Assembly: GCA_001579985.1 (NCBI GenBank)
Contig: LRSR01000764.1
Location: forward strand, 1-28,920
Reading direction: 5' to 3'
DNA from: Hypsibius dujardini
Lineage: Eukaryota; Tardigrada; Eutardigrada; Parachela; Hypsibiidae
DNA: 28,920 nt
Shown here: piece by piece, positions 22,624 to 28,920 of the stretch
How positions within the stretch are numbered: the stretch's first letter is position 1
How the letters are laid out: each line of letters begins with the position of its first letter
Program-made: the position numbers and the translations under genes
The notes under the pieces: generated by a model
What the model was told of the DNA's origin: nothing
Database searches by the model: none
The model's input: only the letters and a program-made list of their open reading frames with translations

Positions 22624-25600
22624 CTACTTTTCCGGTGTGTACTTGCACAACTTCATCAGGCCCTCCGTGCTGAGGGACTTGGGACGTTCTAGGGGAAGAC
22701 CCATGCCGCGGCTCCAGATGAATTGGGAAAGGCAGCCGAGGGCGCGAGACACGCCAAAGAGAACGGTATAGTAGCTCATTTCCTTCATTCCGTAGTACTA
22801 AAAGAAAGAAGAAGTTAAAGAAACGATCAGTTCAAACAAACAAACGATTTTCTAATTATTCCGTCAATCAACCAATCAATCGACCGACTAATCGATCAAT
22901 CAATCGACCAAGCAATCAACCAATCAATCAACCTACCAACCAATCAATTAATCAACCAACCAACTAATCAATCAATCGACCGACTAATCGATCAATCAAC
23001 CAAATGATCAATCAATCGAACAATCAATTAAGCAAATTCGTTCCCATAAAATCTACAGTAATGTACAGTACCTGCAACAGCACACCGCTGTGCGCATCTA
23101 CGTTGGGCCATGGGTTCTTTGCCTTGCCCTGCTTCAGCAGGATGTCGGGTACCAGCTTGTAGATCTGCGAGACCAGCTTGAACATGGGATCCTCGGGGAG
23201 ATGTTTCAAGGCGAACTCGCGCTGGCACGAGTAGCGGGGATCCGTCTTCCGTAGCACGGCATGGCCGTATCCAGGCACAACCTTTACAGCAAAAGCAGAG
23301 CATTGAGAGAAAACTCTACTGATCTTAAAATTCGAAATGGAAAAGTTACCTGGCCGGCGTTAAGCGTCTTCCAGATGTAGGCAGACAGCTCTTCGTCCGA
23401 CACATTCTTGCCACCGAGGCCCTCACGGAGTTTCGTCAGCCAGACCAGCACTTCCTGGTTGGCCAGCCCGTGGAGGGGTCCTGCCAAACCGCAGAGAGCC
23501 GCGCCGAAGCTCAGATAGGGATCCGACAAGGCACTGCCGACCAAATGTGAAGTGTGTGCTAAAATGGAAAAATGACAGAATGTGAAAACTAAAGACGGAA
23601 GAAGAGAGTTGACCAAGAGAGAGAATGAATCTAAACAACAGGCAGACAGACAAACAATCAGAAACAGAGAGAACACAGACCCATCGAACAAAGACAACAA
23701 GCAGTCAGACAATCAGACATGCAGATGGATATACACAAAACATAGACAACAGGCCGGCAGACAGACAGACAGACAATCAGGCAGGCAGACAGACAGACAG
23801 ATAGTCAGTCAGACAGACAAACAGACAGACAGACAGACTAAGAGACAGGCAGACATACAATCAGACAGGCAGATGGACATAAGCAGAAAATAGATAACAG
23901 ACCAGAGACACTGAACCAAGAGCGCAGACAGACAATCGTGTCGATGATTCTGATAAAGTTGTAAGTACCGGAAACGTTGCCGCCTTCGTGATCCGTGTGG
24001 ATGGTCAGGTACAAGCGCATCAGCTCGATGAATTTCTCGTCCTAGTAGGAAGAAGAGAATAATCTGTGAGTCAGTGCAGAGAGCGAGGCACTGTACAAGT
24101 GAAGTGGCTTAACTGGAAAACCTCGAGACTAATTTCTAGTATTTCATAAGAGCCGGCTCTTTTAGTACATTCTGTTTGCCGTTACACCAAGAGATAACGT
24201 GCCCATTCATATCTTCCGAATTTCCATCCAGTTACAACCGCTTTGCCTTTTTTAACTTTACCTTGTAGCCGAGCATCTTGCAGAAGTTTGCCGACCAATC
24301 CTTGTTCTCGTCGATCGTCCCGATGCTGCTGCCGCTCTTGTAGATGTTGCGGTAGATGGTCGCCGCCACACCCGGCAGCTTCGCAATCAGATCCATAGAA
24401 TCCTCGTAGGCGTGCTAAATTACAATCAGACAATCAGTCAATCAGTCAATCAATCAGTCAATCAATCAGTCGATCAATCAATCAATCAGTCAATCAATCA
24501 GTCAATCAATCAGTCAGTCAGTCAGTCAATCAGGCAATCAGTCAGTCAATCAGTCATTCATGCAAGTCAGCTGACTAAATTACAGGACAGCTATACCTCC
24601 CAGTACGTGCTCTTGTGGGCCTTCTCTTCGTACGCCTTGGCGAATTTGCTCTCGCTCTGCAGCGCGATGACGGCGGCCGCGAACTGCGACATGGGGTGGA
24701 GATTGCTGGGGAAGTTGTTCAGCAGCGCAACCACGTGCGCCGGCAGAGCTGCTCGCTGCGCCCACTCCTTTGAAACCCATTTCACCTGAAAAATAGTCAA
24801 GAAGTCAAGAACATGAAACCTAAAAACTGCCACTCATTTCTATGACTGCTTGGTCTGTTTCCCACAAGTACTCAGTCACGTCTGACTGACTGCCTGTCTA
24901 ATAAGTTTGTCTATCTCCGTATGTTTCTGCCTGTCTGGTGGTCGTACTTCTGTCTACCTAGCTGCCTACCTGTGTTGTCTGTCTGTCTGTCTGTCGCTTT
25001 GCCTGCCTGCCTCTCGCTTTGCCTGTCTGTCTGCCGCGTTGTCTGTCTGTCTGCCGCGTTGTCTGTCTGTCTGTCGCTTTGTCTGTCTGTCTGCCTATCG
25101 CTTTGTCTACCTGTCTGACTATTGGTCTGCCTGCCTGTCTGACTATTGGTTTGCCTGCCTGTCCAACGGTTTGCCGGTTTGTCTGTTTGCTTTACTATCT
25201 ATCTGTGTAATCAACTTTATGCCTAATTGTCTGCCTATTTATCAGTCGGAATGTCTGTATCATGCCTGTATGTCGTAGGGACTTTCAGTCGCCAGTTCGC
25301 GTTGTTGTTGTTGGTCGCGAATGCCGTTGACTGTAAAACTGAGCCACTAATCTTATCTTATCCATAAACAGTGCGTTGTCACACTCGCCCCCAGACATGT
25401 TCACGTAATCCGAGTATCACGTAACAGTCTCAGTTGACACATTCAATCACACCACACACCTGCTCGGGAGTGGGAATGTCGCCGGTGCAGAGTAGCCAGA
25501 AAAGTCCTTCCGGCAGCGGCTCACTGCCGCCCGGCGCCTTCGGCAGTTTCGCCTGACACTCCGGGATGGTGAAGCCGCGGAAGCGGATTCCCTCGTCCGC

Positions 25601-26592
25601 GTCCAACACGGACGTCTCCCACACCATCGCCTTAATACTGCGCATTCCACCGTACACCTAATGTGATTGAGCAAGCTTTGAAAACACACATGCAGACAAC
25701 GACGAGATAAATTAACGCGACAGTCACGCAACGGCATGATGCAGCGGAAACAGAATAGGGGAAGGGGGTGAGAGGGAAAACCCACCTGATCGAGGGTGAC
25801 TTCGCCGACCTTGGTGGTGTTATGGGCCGTCCGGAAGGCCTTCACCTTGGCATTGTGTTCCGGAATCTTTTTTGCTAGAACCTCTTTTAAATTCTGCAAG
25901 AGAAAACTTATCAATAGACAGGTAAAGTAAAATGAATCGATACCACTCGGCAATCAATCAATCGACTATCCAGGAAGCCAAAAGCTAAACCTAGATCATT
26001 AATCAATCAATCAATCAATCGATCATGCAGGAAGCCAAAAGCTACGCCTAGTAATAATCAGCCAATCAATCGATCGACCATACAAGAACCCAAAAACTAA
26101 ACTTAGATCATTAATCAGCCAATCAATCAATCAACCATGCAGGATGCCAAAAGCTAAACTCAGATCAATAATCAGCCAATCAATCAATCGACCATCTAAG
26201 AAGCCAAAAGCTGAACTTGAATCGTTAATCAACCAATCAATCAAACGACATCACGCTAATTTTTCAGGGAAGCTGATGAAATCGCTCCAACTCCAATTCC
26301 ACCGTTACCGTTCATCAACATCAACATCCCCTTTTCGAAAAAAACTCAATGTGATCGAAAATCGAATCAGCGTACCGTATTTGAGTCCGCGGAGAGGCAT
26401 CGCACGCCGTTGATCACATGCGATTTCGTCTGCAGGACCTGAAGGAGAAAAACCCCCTCCAATTATCTCTCAGCGTAAAATATTACCAGGGATTTGGAAA
26501 TAAATTCGGATCAAGTAATGGAGGGGTTGGGGGAGAACACTCACATTAGGGAGAGCGAATGCTTTCGACGTTGCTTGGCGTAGAAGAGCCAT
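22624..26592 (-). CDS. CS: Citrate synthase, mitochondrial
   Basis: Ten exons on the complement: 26592-26545, 26438-26376, 25893-25786, 25657-25460, 24785-24597, 24414-24262, 24041-23969, 23558-23350, 23281-23072, 22797-22624. They join in phase to 474 residues (human 466). The N-terminus ([15 protein letters not shown] and onward) is a presequence. The catalytic residues are in place: His307 in [10 protein letters not shown], His354 in [13 protein letters not shown] and Asp409 in NVDAHSG. SDHEGGN-type text appears as TDHEGGNVS, and the chain ends near [10 protein letters not shown]. The enzyme condenses acetyl-CoA with oxaloacetate in the matrix, the first step of the citric acid cycle. One residue is inserted between the two catalytic histidines relative to the human protein. 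The start ATG opens a short exon followed by a consensus donor (AAT|GTGAGT). It converges on HSP10 at its 3' end. Confidence 0.97.
22862..23036. repeat. ATCA/ACCA repeat, citrate synthase intron 9
   Basis: CAATCAATCGACCGACTAATCGAT-like units lie within the intron 22798-23071. Confidence 0.85.
23638..23875. repeat. (CAGA)n tract, citrate synthase intron 7
   Basis: CAGA repeats with CAATCAGG interruptions lie within the intron 23559-23968. Confidence 0.9.
24418..24565. repeat. (AATC/AGTC)n repeat, citrate synthase intron 5
   Basis: A nearly uninterrupted run of CAATCAGT and CAATCAAT fills the intron 24415-24596 almost completely. Confidence 0.95.
24890..25205. repeat. (CTGT)n tract, citrate synthase intron 4
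   Basis: CTGT/CTGC repeats with CGCTTTG and CGCGTTG interruptions lie within the intron 24786-25459. The orientation is opposite to the CAGA tract of intron 7 of the same gene. Confidence 0.9.
25968..26250. repeat. Minisatellite of about 60 bp, citrate synthase intron 2
   Basis: About five tandem units of roughly 60 bases, each with CATGCAGGAAGCCAAAAGCT, then TAGATCATTAATCA and a variable (AATC)n run. It lies within the intron 25894-26375. Confidence 0.85.
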
Positions 26593-26815
26593 TTTGAATG
26601 GAATTCCTCTCGTCTACAGAAGTCGCGGTCGGAAAGAGATTGATCGATTTGGCGGATGGCCGCTGATGGCGTCTCGGGGTTTTCAAGGAGAAACGTGGGA
26701 CGACTTGGAAGTGCGGCGTACGCGGCGAGAGAATGCTACGGGAAAGATGATCTTTGCAACACACGCCCCATTGGACCGCGACTGTGGACTTTCGACGTTT
26801 ACAGTTTGTGCCCTA

Positions 26816-26823
26816 TGACGTCA
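26816..26823. promoter_or_regulatory. CRE palindrome, copy 1
   Basis: TGACGTCA, the full binding site of CREB/ATF-type bZIP factors, lies 224 bases upstream of the citrate synthase ATG. Function is inferred from the motif and position. Confidence 0.45.
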
Positions 26824-26958
26824 CGCACAGTTTGTTGAGCCAGACAAATCAATCAATCAAACTAGTCACCAAACGTGTAAAAGGTAAAGTTATGGTAGGC
26901 CATTTGGTTCAAAGCTGTAGGCGACTGTGGACTTTCGACGTTTACAGTTTGTGCCCTG

Positions 26959-26966
26959 TGACGTCA
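26959..26966. promoter_or_regulatory. CRE palindrome, copy 2
   Basis: A second TGACGTCA, exactly 143 bases from the first, arises from the tandem duplication. It lies 367 bases upstream of citrate synthase and 528 bases before the downstream + strand gene. Confidence 0.4.
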
Positions 26967-27111
26967 CGCACAGTTGTGCAGCTGTTTGTTGAGCCGAATG
27001 AGTCAATCAATCAATCAATCATGAAAAGTACTAGACGTGTAAAAGTTAAAGTTATGGTAGGCCATTTGGTTCAGAGCTGTGGTTCGATTGTTTTGTGTGG
27101 AGGGCCACACA

Positions 27112-27205
27112 CACTACCAGGGAGGGGTAAAACAGCTGTAGCAATACGGAGTGGCTATTGGGCCCCACTCACTACCAGGGAGGGGTAAAACAGCTGTAGC
27201 AATAC
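27112..27205. repeat. 36-bp perfect direct repeat, period 58
   Basis: Bases 27112-27147 and 27170-27205 are identical (CACTACCAGGGAGGGG, TAAAACAGCTGTAGCAATAC). Each contains the palindromic E-box CAGCTG. They immediately precede the palindromic element at 27213. Confidence 0.85.
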
Positions 27206-27212
27206 CTTATAC

Positions 27213-27337
27213 ACACACGTGGCTAAACCTTGTGCTAACCGAATTAAGCACTTTAACTCGGGGCTGCGTATATCAGCCACGCGTCAAACGAGTGTGAAAG
27301 CTTAACTCGGTTAGCGCAAAGTTTTTGCCACGTGTGT
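27213..27337. mobile_element. Small palindromic element
   Basis: Imperfect inverted arms 27213-27249 and 27300-27337, each starting ACACACGTGGC and containing GCTAACCGA(A/G)TTAAGC, surround a 50-base centre with its own GGCTG/CAGCC hairpin. It has no coding sense, and no clear target duplication is seen. Confidence 0.6.
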
Positions 27338-27493
27338 AGCAAGGTTGTCATGGGATGGAAAAAACTAGCGCACACTGAGACATTAACCTCACCAAACAAT
27401 TAGACAGCATCTTAGATTAGAGGAGGGGCTGTTGTACGTATAATCGATTTCTATCGACGGGACTTGGGAAATCGCCGAAATCGCCTGCAAAAA

Positions 27494-28613
27494 ATGGAGC
27501 ATACGCGGTCCTTGGACAAGCAATTTCAGCCCGCCCAGTCATCGCAGCATACGCGGTCCTTGGACAGGCATTTTCAGCCCGCCCAGTCATCGCAGCATGC
27601 AGTGCAGGACTTGACCGCGCTTATTCAAAAGCATTTCCCCACTGTGTTAAAGGGCCCTTCCGCAGTGCCCCAACAAATGCTCACCTTCCTGCAGCAGTCC
27701 CAGGGGAAGGACGATTTAGCCCACAAGGCCTTCGTGGGGGAACTAGCTCAGGTGAGGGATTACGGTAGTTGACAGCTGGCGGCTAGCTGTTCAAGGCCGC
27801 TGTTAATTAACTGTTTAGTAGGGTGAAACTATAGTCGATTCGTTGATTGATGTAAAAGTTCATTACATTTCCTGTCAATCAATCAGTCGATCTGCCTGGG
27901 TGTGTGTCTGTGTGTCTGTTTGCCTGTCTGCCTGTCTGCCTGTCTGCCTGTCTGCCTGTCTGCCTGTCTGCCTGTCTGTCTGCGAGTCTGTGTGTCTGTC
28001 TGCCTGTCTGTGTGTCTGTCTGCCTGTTTGTCTGTCTGTCTATTTGTTTGTCTCATACCAAACTAACTCTCATGCACGCTGTTTTATGTTGCAGATAGCA
28101 AAAGATACAGAGCGGAAACTGGAAGAAATCGCTTCATTGGAAAAGCTTCTAGTGGAGGCCCAGATGGAGGCCCTCAGTAAATTCAAGGCACTCGACGAAG
28201 ACGCCGGCAGGACGTTCAGTCCGTTCCTCGTGCTCGACGATAAAGAAGCGAAAAGCAAGACCCCGCGGGGAGTTTTTAGTACGTACAGTATCGGCGATTA
28301 CCTGGATTGGGAGGAACTCAAGGCCGGGGACCTCGTCGGACCGAAACGGAATACCTTCAAGTTGGAGATGCCTGCACCCTATTCTCTGCCTGAAGATCGA
28401 CCCAAAACAAGACAACGGATCGCCAAAACCTCTGACATCGGAGGGTTTGTTAAGCGCCCTGTGGCAAATATGCAAGCGAATTGTGCGGAGAAGAAGAGGG
28501 CCGAGCGACGTCGAGGTGGTGACCCTAAAAAAATTCGTACCTCCGGACCGTCGCTGAAGTTCAATCCGAAAACTTTGCGAATTCGTGATTTTGTTCCCGG
28601 AGGTACTTACGAG
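27494..28613 (+). CDS. 5' part of a coiled-coil protein, possibly ciliary; continues past the window
   Basis: Exon 1 (27494-27751, 86 codons) and exon 2 (28095-28613, 173 codons) join in phase 0. Exon 2 ends at a donor (GAG|GTAGGC), so the gene runs on beyond 28920. Residues 3-34 are two copies of a 16-residue repeat (HTRSLDKQFQPAQSSQ type) encoded by a 48-base tandem duplication. The start of exon 2 is a charged amphipathic helix (IAKDTERKLEEIASLEKLL). Later come GDYLDWEEL, a basic KKRAERRR stretch, and SLKFNPKTLRIRDFVPGGTYE. That last text resembles the first strands of an ASH/MSP-type immunoglobulin fold found in cilium- and centrosome-associated proteins. This assignment rests on a short pattern and is tentative; I do not recognise the family. 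Start: first ATG in the frame. Confidence 0.6.
27895..28062. repeat. (CTGT/CTGC)n tract, intron 1 of the last gene
   Basis: TGTCTGCC and TGTGTGTC repeats lie within the intron 27752-28094. Confidence 0.9.
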
Positions 28614-28674
28614 GTAGGCTCTCTCAAACCTGATGCTTTATCGGTGGGATCTTCTGTCTACCTGTGTCTCTGTG

Positions 28675-28681
28675 TATCGGT

Positions 28682-28714
<33 letters not shown>

Positions 28715-28715
28715 C

Positions 28716-28747
<32 letters not shown>

Positions 28748-28801
28748 GCCTTTATGTCTGTCTGTTTGTCTATTTGTCTGTTTATCTGTTTGTTTGTCTG
28801 G

Positions 28802-28832
<31 letters not shown>

Positions 28833-28920
28833 CCCGTCTGTCTGCCTGTCTGTCTGTCTGCCCGTCTGTCTGCCTGTCTGTCTGTCTGTCTGCCCGTCTG
28901 TCTGCCTGTCTGTCTGTCTG
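28675..28920. repeat. (CTGT)n tract at the window end
   Basis: CTGT repeats with CCGT, TTTG and TGCC variants begin about 60 bases into intron 2 of the last gene and run off the window. The last 120 bases show a higher-order unit with TGCCCGTCTGTCTGCC. Confidence 0.95.

Larger units (their letters stand above)
26778..27080. repeat. 143-bp direct duplication upstream of citrate synthase, each copy with a CRE
   Basis: Two tandem copies start at 26778 and 26921, opening GCGACTGTGGACTTTCGACG and closing in GGTAGGCCATTTGGTTCA. Each includes the full palindrome TGACGTCA. The copies differ mainly in a (CAAT)n run and a short insertion. Confidence 0.9.

Overview
The window is nuclear DNA of an animal. 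Every long gene is split by GT-AG introns. The set includes an FCS-zinc-finger/SAM protein of Polycomb (polyhomeotic) type, typical of animals, next to mitochondrial and ER housekeeping genes. Introns are short to medium and filled with two simple-repeat families, (CTGT/CAGA)n and (ATCA/TGAT)n, both found in either orientation. I read this as an invertebrate with a repeat-rich but gene-dense genome; the phylum cannot be fixed from this sequence alone.

Layout: (1) 303-2752, + strand, polyhomeotic-like protein, 4 exons. (2) 2753-5149, no gene; nested inverted-repeat elements that look like MITEs, then a 19-bp minisatellite. (3) 5150-8670, - strand, PDIA3/ERp57-like protein disulfide isomerase, 6 exons. 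(4) 8671-9782, no confident gene. (5) 9783-12294, - strand, FBXO22-like F-box/FIST protein, 5' end unresolved. (6) 12685-13202, - strand, small Arg/Lys-rich protein that I cannot name. (7) 13791-15642, + strand, COQ10, 2 exons; its single intron carries an inverted copy of the 3' tail of gene 6. (8) 16531-20021, - strand, HSP60, 8 coding exons. (9) 21219-22166, + strand, HSP10, head-to-head with HSP60 across about 1.2 kb holding candidate heat-shock elements. (10) 22624-26592, - strand, mitochondrial citrate synthase, 10 exons. (11) 26593-27493, duplicated CRE-containing upstream region and a small palindromic element. (12) 27494 to the window end, + strand, 5' part of a coiled-coil protein of unknown function, possibly ciliary.

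Exon joins were worked out by hand from splice consensus, reading phase and remembered protein families. For PDIA3, COQ10, HSP60, HSP10 and citrate synthase the joined products have family-typical lengths (496, 202, 572, 105 and 474 residues) and keep their key motifs. COQ10, HSP60, HSP10 and citrate synthase are four consecutive genes for mitochondrial proteins; HSP60 and HSP10 are partners in one chaperonin machine.

I found no operon-like, CRISPR-like or evidently new biochemical system. The best leads are the inverted tail duplication shared by the Arg-rich gene and the COQ10 intron, a set of short inverted-repeat elements (two with tandemly duplicated cores), the HSP60/HSP10 promoter, and the massive colonisation of introns by CTGT and ATCA repeats.
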